DNA of 64,000 nt from JACJWR01 sp963842975 (lineage in GTDB: Bacteria; Actinomycetota; Actinomycetes; S36-B12; UBA10799). Made by a program: the position numbers and the translations under genes. Below the pieces are notes generated by a model that worked only from the letters and a program-made list of their open reading frames with translations, searched no databases and was not told where the DNA came from. The stretch is taken from positions 7,007 to 71,006 of the forward strand of contig CAWJIH010000017.1 of the NCBI GenBank assembly GCA_963842975.1, given 5' to 3'. Positions 36,707-47,229 of this stretch are shown here, one piece after another; position 1 is the first letter of the stretch, and every line of letters begins with the position of its first letter.

Positions 36707-36854
36707 TCCTCAGGAACTGGGGTTTGTATGGCATGCATACGTCCACCATGCCGTGTGGGTGATCCGATGAAACCGCGGCGAGTATTGCCCGGTTTCGGTG
36801 CGCTGAGGTTCAGGTCCTACGGTGGGGCCAGGGCAGCCACTCGAGGAGGTCGGC

Positions 36855-37577
36855 ATGGGAGACGGAGCGCAGGGCCGGCAGTGGCGCTGGGACGGCAACA
36901 GTTGGACCTGGTGGGACGGTCAGTCCTGGGTCGTCGGCGAGCCCGCCCCAGGTGAAGTTGGAGATCCCTCACACACCGCGCAATCAGGCCCCGTCACCAG
37001 CCCGGCAGCAGGACGAAGCGGTCTGGGTGGTGCTGCAATCGCGGGAATCGTCGTCGCGGCGGTGCTTGGGGTGATGCTCATCGGGGGCGGCGCGCTGCTG
37101 GTTGTCAGCCGATTCCTGGGTGGCAATGATGTGGTCGAACTGACCCCGGGGACGGCCTCATCGGCGGTCGAACAAGCCACTCCGTCGACGACTTCTCCCA
37201 CCCCGTCAGAGGTTGCGACATCGTCGGCACCGCCAACTCCTGCACCGACCCCAACAGTCCCGGCACCCGCGCCGCCACCACCGGTCGGGGAGAGCGGTCG
37301 GGAGAACGACGCGATCTCGTTGGCGGCGTCACGGCTGGATCAGTGCCAGATCCAGGTGCTGGGCAGCGGCACCGAGTACCTCCCAGTGCTCGAAGATCCC
37401 GACTTGTCGTTCGGCGCCCAACCCACCGGCCAAGGGGCTGGTCTGTACCGGGTGGAAATGTATGTGAGCAGTGGTGATGTGTATGCATGGACAGTGAACG
37501 TCGACACCGCTGCGGTGACCGCAGCTGATGAAGGTTCGGCGGGACTGGAACTGGAGTGCCCAGGGGTGTTCAACTGA
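36855..37577 (+). CDS. Membrane-anchored protein with DUF2510-like Trp motif and Pro/Thr-rich linker
   Basis: A 240-residue protein of unknown function. The N-terminus has RQWRWDGNSWTWWDGQSWV, two W-DG-W units like DUF2510. One membrane segment follows (GIVVAAVLGVMLIGGGALLV), then a Pro/Thr/Ser/Ala-rich spacer (APTPTVPAPAPPPP) and an extracytoplasmic domain with two Cys (LDQCQIQVLG, ELECPGVF) that may form a disulfide. ATG 36855 has GAGGAGG upstream; the frame is open to 36822. DUF2510 units often sit on actinobacterial envelope proteins. Confidence 0.8.
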   Translation: MGDGAQGRQWRWDGNSWTWWDGQSWVVGEPAPGEVGDPSHTAQSGPVTSPAAGRSGLGGAAIAGIVVAAVLGVMLIGGGALLVVSRFLGGNDVVELTPGTASSAVEQATPSTTSPTPSEVATSSAPPTPAPTPTVPAPAPPPPVGESGRENDAISLAASRLDQCQIQVLGSGTEYLPVLEDPDLSFGAQPTGQGAGLYRVEMYVSSGDVYAWTVNVDTAAVTAADEGSAGLELECPGVFN

Positions 37578-37626
37578 CGCGGGCGCGGTCCGAGGCCAGT
37601 TGCGCCATGGTGCCTATGATCGATCA

Positions 37627-38490
37627 ATGAGCACTCCCATCTCTTCCTCCGCAGGTACCCGCTTCGCAGGGTCTGACACCTATCTGACTGATGCCGCGCT
37701 GGAAGCTGCGGTGAACTGTGCGGTGTTGCTTGAGAAACCCTTACTGGTCCGGGGTGAACCTGGCACCGGCAAGACGCTGCTGGCCGAGGCGATTGCCGAA
37801 GCGAGCGGGCTGGACTTGATCACCTGGCACGTGAAGAGCACCACCCGAGCACAGGACGGCCTCTACGTCTACGACACGGTTACCCGCCTCTACGATTCCC
37901 GATTCGGCGACCACGACGTTCGCAACATTCGCGACTACATTCGGCTCGGACCCCTCGGGCGTGCGTTCACTGCGCCGCAACGGTCGGTGTTGTTGATCGA
38001 CGAGATCGACAAAGCGGATTTGGAGTTTGGCAATGATCTGCTCCACGAGTTGGATCGGATGAGTTTCACCGTCGCCGAGACCGGCGATGAAGTCGCCGCC
38101 AAGGTGCGCCCAATCGTCATCATCACCTCCAATGCGGAGAAAGAACTACCCGACGCGTTCCTGCGCCGATGTGTGTTCCACTTCATCGATTTTCCGGACC
38201 GGGACCTCATGGAGCAGATCGTCGCGGTGCACCACCCACACCTGACTCAATCGCTGCGGGATCAGGCACTCGATGCGTTCTATCAGGTACGGGACCTGCC
38301 CGGGGTACGCAAACGGCCGTCGACCAGCGAACTGATCGACTGGATCGCCGTGTTGCGTGCCGCCGGAATCAGCGAAGTCCAACTTGATCGGGACACTCCG
38401 TTCCTTGGAACGCTGCTCAAGAAAGAACAAGACCTCGCCAGTTTCGGCGCCGCGGTTTCGGGCCGGTCCCGAACGCGATTCGGAAACTGA
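37627..38490 (+). CDS. MoxR-type AAA+ ATPase
   Basis: A 287-residue AAA+ chaperone-like ATPase. It shows Walker A VRGEPGTGKTLLAEAIAEAS (about residue 45), Walker B SVLLIDEIDKAD, sensor 1 IVIITSNAEKELPDAFLRRC with the arginine finger, and a helical C-terminal lid. MoxR proteins work with VWA partners in assembling or activating metal enzymes, and the VWA gene begins 5 bp downstream. The enzyme they serve is not encoded nearby. Confidence 0.93.
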   Translation: MSTPISSSAGTRFAGSDTYLTDAALEAAVNCAVLLEKPLLVRGEPGTGKTLLAEAIAEASGLDLITWHVKSTTRAQDGLYVYDTVTRLYDSRFGDHDVRNIRDYIRLGPLGRAFTAPQRSVLLIDEIDKADLEFGNDLLHELDRMSFTVAETGDEVAAKVRPIVIITSNAEKELPDAFLRRCVFHFIDFPDRDLMEQIVAVHHPHLTQSLRDQALDAFYQVRDLPGVRKRPSTSELIDWIAVLRAAGISEVQLDRDTPFLGTLLKKEQDLASFGAAVSGRSRTRFGN

Positions 38491-38495
38491 TTCCC

Positions 38496-39746
38496 ATGTT
38501 CCTTCCGCTGGTCTACCGCCTTCGTTCCGCTGGCGTGCCGGTGGGCGTCACCGAGGCCGTTGCTTTGGCCGACGCACTGGGAAAGGGTGCCCATGGCAAC
38601 ACTTTCAACGGCTACTACTTCACCGCTCGGGCCATCCTGATCCATCACGAAGGTCACCTCGACGCCTTCGACCAGGCATTTGCGCAAACCTACGGGGCGG
38701 TGGCAGCGGAATTGGGCGCGGACGGATCTTTGAGCGCCCAGATCCGGCAATGGTTGGAGGACGCACGCAAGCAAGCTGAATTGCGTACCGAACAAGCCGC
38801 GGAGCAGCCTTGGCCAGACGAGGAGCAGATCGCCGAGTGGCGGAAGTTGTTCGAGGCGCGCCTTGCAGAGCAGACGGAACGCCACGATGGCGGCAACTAC
38901 TGGATCGGGACTGGTGGATCGTCCCCGCATGGGCAGGGTGGCACCGCTGATGCGGGATTGAGTACGGGCAGTACCGGCGGTGGACGTTCAGCCGTCCACA
39001 TAGCCCAGGAGCGGGCCTATCAGGGCTATCGCTCCGACCTTGTGCTCGATATCCGCCACTTCGAAGTCGCCCTGCGTCGACTGCGCACCTTCCTGCGTGA
39101 AGGCGCCGAGGTGGAGCTTGATTTGGCTGCCACGATCGATGCCACCGCCCGCAACGCTGGCGACATTGAGGTCATCACGAGGGCACCACGACGTCCGGAC
39201 ACCCACGTACTTCTGATGGTGGATATCGGCGGCTCGATGCATCCGTATTCGCAGTTGATGTCGCAGCTCTTCAGCGCAGCCAAGAAAGCCACGCACTTCA
39301 AGGATTTGCAGACCTTCTACTTCCACAACTGTGTCTACGGCAGGGTCTACACGAATGAAAACTTCACCGACTCGCTGTGGGTGCACGATCTGATTCGACG
39401 GTATGACGCCCGATACCAGTTGATCATGGTCGGTGACGCATTGATGGGGGACTACGAATTGCACATGCGGGGCGCTGGCCGGCCGCGGGAGGCACCTCGT
39501 GGTGGCAGTCTGGACACGATGGGATGGGCCGGCGTCCGCGGAGTGAGTGGATTGGAGTGGTTGCGAACCCTCCGCGAGCACTTCGCGCAATCGGTGTGGT
39601 TGAACCCGGAACCAGCCGGGCGCTGGTCGGGCACCACGATTGAGCAGATCGCCAGTGTGTTCGATATGTACCCGATGACAGTCGATGGGTTAACCGACGC
39701 GATGGCTGCGTTGAACCGGGGTTCAACGCATTCGCCCACGTCTTGA
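38496..39746 (+). CDS. VWA domain protein, CoxE-like, partner of MoxR ATPase
   Basis: A 416-residue cytoplasmic protein. The N-terminal helical part (FLPLVYRLRSAGVPVGVTEA) is followed by a Gly/Ser-rich hinge (GGSSPHGQGGTADAG) and a C-terminal von Willebrand A domain. The metal-site motif is DIGGSM rather than the canonical DxSxS, with a later MVGDALMGDYE. It is almost certainly co-transcribed with moxR (5-bp gap). Such pairs load or remodel metallocofactor enzymes, or act in protein complex assembly, but the target here is unknown. Confidence 0.88.
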   Translation: MFLPLVYRLRSAGVPVGVTEAVALADALGKGAHGNTFNGYYFTARAILIHHEGHLDAFDQAFAQTYGAVAAELGADGSLSAQIRQWLEDARKQAELRTEQAAEQPWPDEEQIAEWRKLFEARLAEQTERHDGGNYWIGTGGSSPHGQGGTADAGLSTGSTGGGRSAVHIAQERAYQGYRSDLVLDIRHFEVALRRLRTFLREGAEVELDLAATIDATARNAGDIEVITRAPRRPDTHVLLMVDIGGSMHPYSQLMSQLFSAAKKATHFKDLQTFYFHNCVYGRVYTNENFTDSLWVHDLIRRYDARYQLIMVGDALMGDYELHMRGAGRPREAPRGGSLDTMGWAGVRGVSGLEWLRTLREHFAQSVWLNPEPAGRWSGTTIEQIASVFDMYPMTVDGLTDAMAALNRGSTHSPTS

Positions 39747-39781
39747 CTCACGTGCAGGTGTGCAGGCCATAGTCTTGACAC

Positions 39782-42700
39782 GTGCTCAGTGCGGATCAGG
39801 CTCAGGTGCCGCCCCGAGGTCTGCTCTCGACGGTCATTCTGGGGTGGGGAGTCATTGCCGCAACGTTTGCGCTGCTCCTTGTGCGCAACAGTGTGCCAAG
39901 CGATGCGCAGACCTTCACCTACGCCGCGGCGATGCTGCCGATGCTGGCCTCCCTTGGCTGGGTCGTGATTCGCGGAAAACCCTGGGCTAGAGGCGCATGG
40001 GCGATCATCTTCCTCGTCCTCATGCTCCACGTGCTCGGGTTGCTGATTCGCCAGATCACCCAAGACGGTCAACGGTCGGCGGATCTGGCGACTGCTGGAC
40101 CGGCTGATGCGGTCTTCGCTGTCGCATATGGCACCGCACTTCTGGCCTTCGTCATCATGGTCCGATTGGTGCATCGACGGCCGGAACCGCTGTGGTCGAT
40201 CGATGCGCTAATCGTCTTCATCGCAGCCTGGACCATAGGTGCTGAGGCCATTCTCAATCCCCTGGAAGGCCAGGGCGCAGGGCTGTTTTCGATTTCGATC
40301 CAGGGCTTCTACATGACCGTGAATGCCGGTCTCCTGGCCCTAGCAGTGCGTTTAGGGCTCACGTCTGTGAAGGGGGTCAATAGAGCGCTCCGGTTGGGTC
40401 TGCTTGCGGTGTCGTTGTTCGCGGTGAACGATCTCGTGAGCACCGCGGGAATCATCACCGGAACTCAGGAGGGGGTGCGCAACGGGATCTACACGGCCGT
40501 GAACATCCTGGCGATCGGATTCGCATCGGCGGCGGCGACGGATCCGACCGTCGTGAACGCTCCGGCGAAAACTCCCCACGAGGGTCGACTGTCGGCTGTT
40601 CGATCGGTCCTGGTGGTGCTCCTGGTGTCCTTTGTGGTCATCACCGTTGCCTACTCCTTCCGTGATCTCGTCGGCCCGCTAGAAGTGCTCCTCATGTGTC
40701 TCGTCGGTGGTCTCGTGGCCTTGCTTGCTGCGCGGAGCGTCGCTCTGGTCAGTGCATACCGACAACTGGTGATGCGGGAAGCAACGCTGCGGGAGTCAAC
40801 CGCCGCGATGTTGGATGCAGATACCGACGCAGATGTGGATCGGGAATTGACCCGCGCCGCCGGCCTACTGCTGCCCGCTGACGACATCACCTGGCGCTGG
40901 CGCCAGCATTTGGGTGAACCAACACGAGAGGACTCGGGCGTAGTGACGGTGAATCAGGCACCGGCCCAGGATCCAAATGTGTCGTCAGTCAACTACCGAT
41001 ACGGGTACGCGGTTGGCGGCGAGGAACTTGATGTCGAACTCGTCACCACGTTGCTGTTGGATCCCCTCGATTGGGCAGGCGTGCAAGCATTGACCGAGAC
41101 TGCTGCGCAGGCGCGTTCCCGGCATCGGCTCCGTGAGGAACGCGAAGCGGCAGCCGAAGCGGCCCGGATGTCGGCGATGCTCGCTGGTGCACAGGACATG
41201 GTGGTGCTCCTGGATGATCAGCACGTGATTCGGCACGCGTTGGGCGCGGTCGGGGAATTGACCGGACAGGAGCCGCAGTACTGGATCGGCCGGTCGGTCA
41301 CCGAGGTGTTCGACGATCCGCACCAGGTGATCCAGGTTGCGGTGGACAGCAAGACCAAACGCCGTCGGCTGATGGCCCGGCTGCGGGACAGCGCGGCCCA
41401 AGTGGAGGTCACCGTGGTGCGGTCCGGCTCCGGGGAGGTGTCGGTATCGATGCACGACGTGACCACCCGGATGAAACTCACCCAGGAACTTGAGCATCGT
41501 GCCCACCACGACCTGCTCACTGGATTGCCGAATCGCTCCTACCTCGAAATGCTCCTCGGCCAAGCAGGCGACCAATGGCGAGCAGGTGGGGTGCCGTTTG
41601 CTGTCGTCTACCTCGACATTGACGACTTCAAGGTTGTCAATGATTCCCTGGGCCACCGGCTCGGCGATGCGCTTTTGGCTGAGCTGGCGGTTCAGTTCAC
41701 GTCAGCGGTTGGAACGCGAGGCACTGTGGCCCGCCTCGGTGGCGACGAATTCGCAGTGTTGATGCCATCAGGCGAACTGGATGGAGCGTTGAGTCTGGCC
41801 GACGAGTTGGTCAACCAGGTGCTGGCGAAGCCGCTAACGCTGGAGGGGGTGGAAGTCCAGGTACGGGTATCCGCAGGTGTAGCCGCCGCGACTGACCGAA
41901 TTTCCGACGACGGAGAACAGGTGTTGCAGGCGGCGGACTTGGCGCTCTACGACGCCCGCGCAAAGGGCAAAGCACATGTTGCGCCCTTCCGGGAGGAATT
42001 GCGTGACCGAGCCGCCCGCAAACTCCACGATGCGAATGCTGTGACGTCTGCAGCCCGAGAGCGGGCGTTCCGATTCGACTACCAGCCGATCGTCAACATC
42101 GCCGAGCATGAGGTGGTGGCGATGGAAGCCCTCATGCGCTGGGACCGTGGTGATGATCTGCAGCGACCAGATGCATTCATCCCGATCGCGGAGTCGCTCG
42201 GCGAACTGACGCGGATGCTTCGGGATGCGCTGCCCTCGGCCTTGGCGCAGTTGCAGGTGTGGCGGCGCACGTACCCGGATGTGATGCTGGCCGTGAACGT
42301 GCACGCCGGAGCGCTGCAGGACCACGAGTTCGTCGACTGGTTCGCTGACACCGTCCAGAGCGAAGGTTTGCCGTTGGAGGCGGTGATTGTGGAAGTCAGC
42401 GAACGCACCCTCGTGCCCACCGGCGCCGACCGCAACCTCAGCTCGACTGCGCCGGCGCAACGTGCCCATCTGGATCGACGATTTCGGGACCGGCTGGTCG
42501 AACCTCTCCTCACTGGAGCGACTGCCGGTCACCGGGGTCAAGCTGGCTCGCGAACTGGTCGTCGACGACGTCGGCGGGGTGAAGTCGGATCTGGTCTCCG
42601 CGGTGTTGCGGCTGGCCGATGCTGTGGGGTTCGTTGTGACTGCCGAGGGAGTGGAAACCACCAATCAGGTGGAGTGCTTGGCCGAATTGGGCGTCAGCGT

Positions 42701-42791
42701 GGTGCAGGGTTACCTGGTGGGTCGGCCCATGAACGCCCAAGACGCACTGAAGTGGCTAGAGCGTTATTCCTCTGCGGCCGAGTCGGTCTGA
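39782..42791 (+). CDS. Membrane GGDEF-EAL c-di-GMP protein with PAS domain (frameshifted in EAL)
   Basis: A cyclic-di-GMP signalling protein of about 1000 residues. The first 330 residues hold about nine or ten membrane segments, then a GAF-like or linker region and a PAS domain (GAQDMVVLLDDQHVIRHALG). The GGDEF domain has an intact ARLGGDEFAVL (about residue 650) and no RxxD inhibitory site. The EAL domain keeps MEALMRW, then needs one base skipped near 42443 to continue as RNVPIWIDDFGTGWSNLSSL, TAEGVET and VVQGYLVGRPM. Catalytic residues of both domains are present, so it could make or break c-di-GMP. It overlaps convergent gene 42756 by 36 bp. Confidence 0.88.
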
Positions 42792-43652
42792 TTCGGCTGC
42801 CAAGTCAATCAGCAGCTCGGCCATGGCCTCCGGATCATCCACATGCGGTTCGTGGCCGGCCTCGGCGAAGACGACGAAGGTGCTGCGGGGCAACATCGCG
42901 TGGGCTCGCATGCCATGACTCACCGGCAGGATGTGGTCGTTCTCGCCCCAAACGATGAGGGTGGGGGTGGTGGCCAGCAGCGGCAGCCGGGCCAGGGCTG
43001 AGACCTTTTGCCCGGATTGGTCGACCACTGCGCGAAGGATTGCCAGGAAGGCGTTGCGATGCTCCGGATCGGCGATCTCATGGAGCCGATCAAGCGTGCT
43101 GGGTGCGAAGGCTGCCGGGATCCTTTTGCCGGTGGCAGCAAAGACTCGACCCAGGCCTGAGAGCACCGCAAGCGTGAGCGGATTAAACGCCGCAGCCATC
43201 ACAATGCCGGAGCCTGGCATCGCAGTCCAGCGCAATACCGCGGAGGTCTCTTTGCCGAGCCCACCGGACGAGACCAGGGCGAGGGCGGCGAGTCGCTCTG
43301 GATATTGATAGGAGAACTGAAGGGCAATTCCGCCCCCGAGGGAGTGCCCGACCAAGATGCAGCGGGGAACCTCGAGATGATCAAGGAGGTCTCGAAGGGT
43401 ACTCGCGAGGGCACCGAGACTGTAGTCTCCCGCTTGCTTGGACGAGCGACCGTGACCAGGCAGGTCAACCGCAATCGTGCAACGGCCCTGCTCCGAGAGC
43501 AGGTCGATGACCGGAGCCCACGCGTCGCTGGTGGAGCCTATTCCGTGCACCAGCAGCAGCGGTGTCCGAGCCGTCGGATCACCACGAACCTCATAGGCGA
43601 CGTCGCGCTCGTGCAGCCTGACAGTGAGGTGGCGCAGGGCTAGCTCAGACAT
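42756..43652 (-). CDS. Alpha/beta hydrolase
   Basis: A 298-residue hydrolase with the catalytic triad visible: Ser in VGHSLGGGIALQF (about residue 103), Asp in VWGENDHILPV and His in FAEAGHEPHVDDP. The oxyanion block VHGIGSTSDAW is near the N-terminus. The fold is shared by esterases, epoxide hydrolases and C-C hydrolases, so the substrate cannot be named. An AAGGA site precedes the ATG, and an 18-bp perfect palindrome lies about 70 bp upstream. Confidence 0.9.
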   Translation of the reverse strand: MSELALRHLTVRLHERDVAYEVRGDPTARTPLLLVHGIGSTSDAWAPVIDLLSEQGRCTIAVDLPGHGRSSKQAGDYSLGALASTLRDLLDHLEVPRCILVGHSLGGGIALQFSYQYPERLAALALVSSGGLGKETSAVLRWTAMPGSGIVMAAAFNPLTLAVLSGLGRVFAATGKRIPAAFAPSTLDRLHEIADPEHRNAFLAILRAVVDQSGQKVSALARLPLLATTPTLIVWGENDHILPVSHGMRAHAMLPRSTFVVFAEAGHEPHVDDPEAMAELLIDLAAESDRLGRRGITL

Positions 43653-43721
43653 GGTGAACGGATCCTTCCACGCCGCCGATAGGGCACCTGTTATCTGCCC
43701 CTAAATCTGCCGCCTATTGTG

Positions 43722-43739
43722 CCATGAGCTGGCTCATGG
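43722..43739. promoter_or_regulatory. 18-bp perfect palindrome upstream of the hydrolase
   Basis: ccatgagc tg gctcatgg has 8-bp perfect arms. It lies between the ABC permease stop and the hydrolase start (43652, minus strand), in promoter position. It looks like a dimeric regulator site, but no known consensus is recognised. Confidence 0.5.
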
Positions 43740-43785
43740 TGACCGGCGTCAGCCCCTTCCGGAGCCAGCACGGCGCAAATCCGCC

Positions 43786-44965
43786 CTAGCGCGACAGGCT
43801 ACGTCGGAGCAGCACCACCGCAGTGGCCGCCAGGGCAACGGTGATCGCCGTGAGCACCAGCCAGTTCAGTGCCGACGCCGCCGATACCGGCGCCATCGTT
43901 GATGATCTTGAGCCACGCATCGTTTGCCCAGGCGTGGGGGGTCGCATGTGCGACTGTGCGCATAAAGGGCGGCACCACCGATAGGGGCCACATCGATCCG
44001 CCCAGCATCCCAAAACCAATGCCCAGCGGCACCGAGATCGCCACTACCTGGTCGGCTGTTCGCGCCAGCGATCCAATGAGCATGCCCACCGCCGCGGCCA
44101 GTGCGGTCCACACCACCGCGAGCACACCAACAGCTGCCCAGTTACCGAAATTGACGCCAAACACCAGCGCCCCGATCGCCAGCAGCAAAGCCGCCTGGAT
44201 GCCGCCGAGGAACCAGCGGCCAAGGCCGATACCGAGGATATGTGGGCCGATTCCGGTCGGTGTTGAGAGCATTCGCCGCGCGACACCGAGGCGTCTGGAT
44301 TCCACCAAGGTCATGCCAGCGAGGAGGCCGTTGAGGAAGACGAACAGCGTGAGCTGGGTGGGCACGGCGGTGGCGAAGCCGTTGCGTTCAGTTTCCCGCA
44401 CCGTGCCTTGAATCACCTCGGTGGTGGTGACTTCGGGTGCGGTGGCGGCGACGTCGGCGGCAATGGCCTCAGCCTGCGCGACCACTGCTGGATCATCACT
44501 TCCGAGGGCGCTGATGGTCACCTGGACGGCCGCCGGTTGCTGGGCGAATTCAGCCGCCGCGGTGCCGATAGCCGAGGAGATCGCCCCACCATTAGTTGAG
44601 GTTTGGTCGATCGACATCGTCACCTCGGCCTGGGTGTCACCAGAATCGACCGCATCGGAGAAACCTTGTGGCACCGTGAGCCCGGCAGTGATGAAGCCGA
44701 GTCGAATGTCGCGGGCCAAATCGTCGGCCGAGGTGTAGGGGTAGACGTCCAGGTTGGACGCTGCCACCTGGTCGGCGAATTCGGCCGCGGCCTGCCCGGA
44801 ATCTTGGTTGAGTACCCCGACCGAAAATCGATCCGGTGTTGATCCGAACGTCATGCCGATGAGCAGGACAAGCAGCACCGGCATCACGACTGTGGCGAAT
44901 AGCGCAACTTTGTCCTTGAGGTATCGGGTGGTTTCGAACCAGCCGATGGCAAGTACGGTGTTCAT
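43786..44965 (-). CDS. ABC-2 type transporter permease (frameshifted near 3' end)
   Basis: About 390 residues: one N-terminal membrane segment, a large extracytoplasmic domain of about 180 residues (FSVGVLNQDSGQAAAEFADQ and onward), then five segments at the C-terminus. The last part (WLKIINDGAGIGGVG) is followed by the final segment only after one base is skipped near 43880, giving LNWLVLTAITVALAATAVV and the basic tail LLRRSLSR. Its ATG overlaps the upstream permease stop (ATGA). With 44962 and 46206 it forms an export operon of one ATPase and two permeases. Confidence 0.83.
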
Positions 44966-46209
44966 CGCAGACCTCGCCTGATTCCAGCCAAGCCGATGGC
45001 GCCGGTCACCAGGCCGATGGCCAGGATGATGCCCACCCGGGGCAGCACCTCGGCCCACGAGGACTGGCCGGCGGACAAGTCGATGAAAGCCATGAGGGCC
45101 TGGCCGTTGGGGGTGAAGGCGCGAGCTTGCGCCAGCACCCCTGATCCGGAGTAGACGAAGGTGCCGCCCAGCAGAGCCAGCAAGAGCGTGCCGATGATGG
45201 TCATGGACTGGGCCTGTTCCTCATTGCGGGCTAGACCAGTGACGATCAGCGACAGACCAGTGATGGCCACCACGACCGCAACGATCACCAGCAGCACCCC
45301 GATCGGATCACCCCAGTCGACGCCGAAAGCGAAAGTGGTGACCAGATATACGGTCAGCATGGACAACAGTCCAAGCATGAAGACCGCCATCGACTTGCCC
45401 AGCACCACACCGGTGGCTGACGTGGGTCCCGCCAAAACCCGGTTCAGCGTTCCCTCACGGCGTTCAGTGAGCACCGATCGAGCAGTAGTGCCCATGACGA
45501 AGAACAGGAAAATCATCGCCATTCCGGGGGCGAAGAACGACATGATGCTGAACGTGTTCTCTACCCGGGAATCGGAGACAACCACCAACTCGGGTGCGCT
45601 CAACGCTGTACCCAGAGCCGCCGGGTCGAGCGGCAGATCGAGTGCCGCGGCCGTACCAACCGCGGTCTGGCTGCTGATGTATTGCGCGCGCAGTCGGGTG
45701 TTGATGCTGTCCGCCACGGAACGGGCGACGCCGGTGACGATCGGTGAGCCGGCCTTGCCGATCACCACAAGCTCCGCAGGTTCGCCGGCGGCAACCGCGG
45801 CGGTGTACCCAGCCGGAATCACCACCGCGGCGTCAACTTGGTCGCTGTCCACGGTTGCTGCCGCTTGTTCGGTGTCGGAGACGATCGCTGTCGTGAAGAC
45901 CACGCCACCGCTTTCCGAACCGTCGTCTCCGGCCGAACCCAAGGCTTCCCCGATGGCGGACGAAACCGTGGTTTGATCGGCGTCGGCGATCAGGACGGTC
46001 GCCTCGAGGTTGCCCGCAGTGCCGGAGAACGCTCCGCCCACGATGAGCGCGAGCAGGATTGGCGCCAAGAAGACCTGCAGCAGGATGGACTTGTCCCGCA
46101 GCCGTCGTCGCAGATCGAGCCGCGTCACGAGCAGTGCCTGGGACATCAGGCTCGGCGGTGTGTGGGTCGAGCGGGCAATTGGCGGCGCGGGCTTTTCTGC
46201 GGTGCTCAT
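44962..46209 (-). CDS. ABC-2 type transporter permease
   Basis: A 415-residue permease with the same plan as the next gene: an N-terminal segment (VFLAPILLALIVGGAFSG), a periplasm-facing domain, then a five-segment bundle containing FFAPGMAMIFLFFVMGTTAR and the coupling-helix-like TERREGTLNRVLAGPTS. It lies between the ATPase and the second permease with 4-bp ATGA overlaps on both sides. The two permeases probably pair as a heterodimer. The exported molecule (drug, lipid or peptide) is not evident. Confidence 0.88.
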   Translation of the reverse strand: MSTAEKPAPPIARSTHTPPSLMSQALLVTRLDLRRRLRDKSILLQVFLAPILLALIVGGAFSGTAGNLEATVLIADADQTTVSSAIGEALGSAGDDGSESGGVVFTTAIVSDTEQAAATVDSDQVDAAVVIPAGYTAAVAAGEPAELVVIGKAGSPIVTGVARSVADSINTRLRAQYISSQTAVGTAAALDLPLDPAALGTALSAPELVVVSDSRVENTFSIMSFFAPGMAMIFLFFVMGTTARSVLTERREGTLNRVLAGPTSATGVVLGKSMAVFMLGLLSMLTVYLVTTFAFGVDWGDPIGVLLVIVAVVVAITGLSLIVTGLARNEEQAQSMTIIGTLLLALLGGTFVYSGSGVLAQARAFTPNGQALMAFIDLSAGQSSWAEVLPRVGIILAIGLVTGAIGLAGIRRGLR

Positions 46210-47162
46210 GTGGTGTCCCGCAAGGCTTTGCCGGTGAGCGACAGGAACACGGACTCAAGATCCGGCGAGGTCACCTCCACCCCACCAATGGTTACCCCGG
46301 CCCGCTCGGCGGAAGTGAAGGCGGCCGCCACTGCTTCGGCAGCGTGTCCGCAGGTGACCGTGGCGCCATACTCTTGCCCTTGGGCTGCGGTGACGCCGGG
46401 CAAGTCCACCAGCCCCGTCAGCCAGGTGTGCATCGATTCGGCAGGGCCATCCGCACGGAAAGTCACTGACGTGGCTTGGCCCAATCCAGCCACCAACTCC
46501 GCTCGTGTTCCCTCAGCGATGAGGCGTCCTTGATCGATAATTCCGATCCGGTCGCACAGCCGCTCTGCTTCCTCCATGTAGTGCGTCGTGTAGAGCACGG
46601 CCATACCGGATGTGCTCAGCGCATCCACCGATTCCAGAATCGCGTTGCGGCTTTGCGGATCCACCCCCACGGTGGGCTCATCCAGGATGAGCAGCCTCGG
46701 TTGATGCACCATGCCGACGGCTATGTTGGCCCGGCGCTTCATCCCGCCGGAGTAGGTATCGATCTTGTCCTTGGCCCGATCCGCCAGGCCCACCACCTCA
46801 AGCACATCCTGCACTCGACGTGTCAATTCGGAGCCGCGCAATCCCTGAAGTTTGGCGAAGAATGTCAGGTTCTCCCAGGCCGAGAGGTCGGGATATAGGG
46901 CGATGTCCTGCGGCACTAGACCGATGGCACCTTTGGCCGTCGTTGATCGAGGCGTAATCGGCTCGCCGAGCACAGAAACCGAACCAGACGTGGGCTCCAG
47001 CAGGCCTGCGATCATCGAAATCGTGGTTGTCTTGCCTGCTCCGTTCGGCCCGAGCAGACCGTAGGTCTCGCCGGGGGCAATGGTGAAACTCACCTCATCA
47101 ACGGCGACAAGTTCACCAAACCGCCGAACCAGGTCAACACATTCCAGCACTTGCGCGGGCAT
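46206..47162 (-). CDS. ABC transporter ATPase (export, ABC-2/DrrA type)
   Basis: A 318-residue nucleotide-binding subunit with Walker A GLLGPNGAGKTTTISMIAGL, Q-loop VPQDIALYPDLS, signature YSGGMKRRANIAVGM and Walker B LLILDEPTVGVDPQSR. A C-terminal extension follows, typical of DrrA-like exporters. ATG 47162 is chosen since homology begins at VLECVDLVRRFG; the frame is open to 47372 but would run through the divergent lipoprotein gene. It heads the three-gene exporter operon. Confidence 0.92.
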   Translation of the reverse strand: MPAQVLECVDLVRRFGELVAVDEVSFTIAPGETYGLLGPNGAGKTTTISMIAGLLEPTSGSVSVLGEPITPRSTTAKGAIGLVPQDIALYPDLSAWENLTFFAKLQGLRGSELTRRVQDVLEVVGLADRAKDKIDTYSGGMKRRANIAVGMVHQPRLLILDEPTVGVDPQSRNAILESVDALSTSGMAVLYTTHYMEEAERLCDRIGIIDQGRLIAEGTRAELVAGLGQATSVTFRADGPAESMHTWLTGLVDLPGVTAAQGQEYGATVTCGHAAEAVAAAFTSAERAGVTIGGVEVTSPDLESVFLSLTGKALRDTT

Positions 47163-47229
47163 GATTCCATTGTGAACCCGGCACGATATTCTCCTGGGCA
47201 TAGCCCCGCCATTTGAGGAAAAGGTGTTT

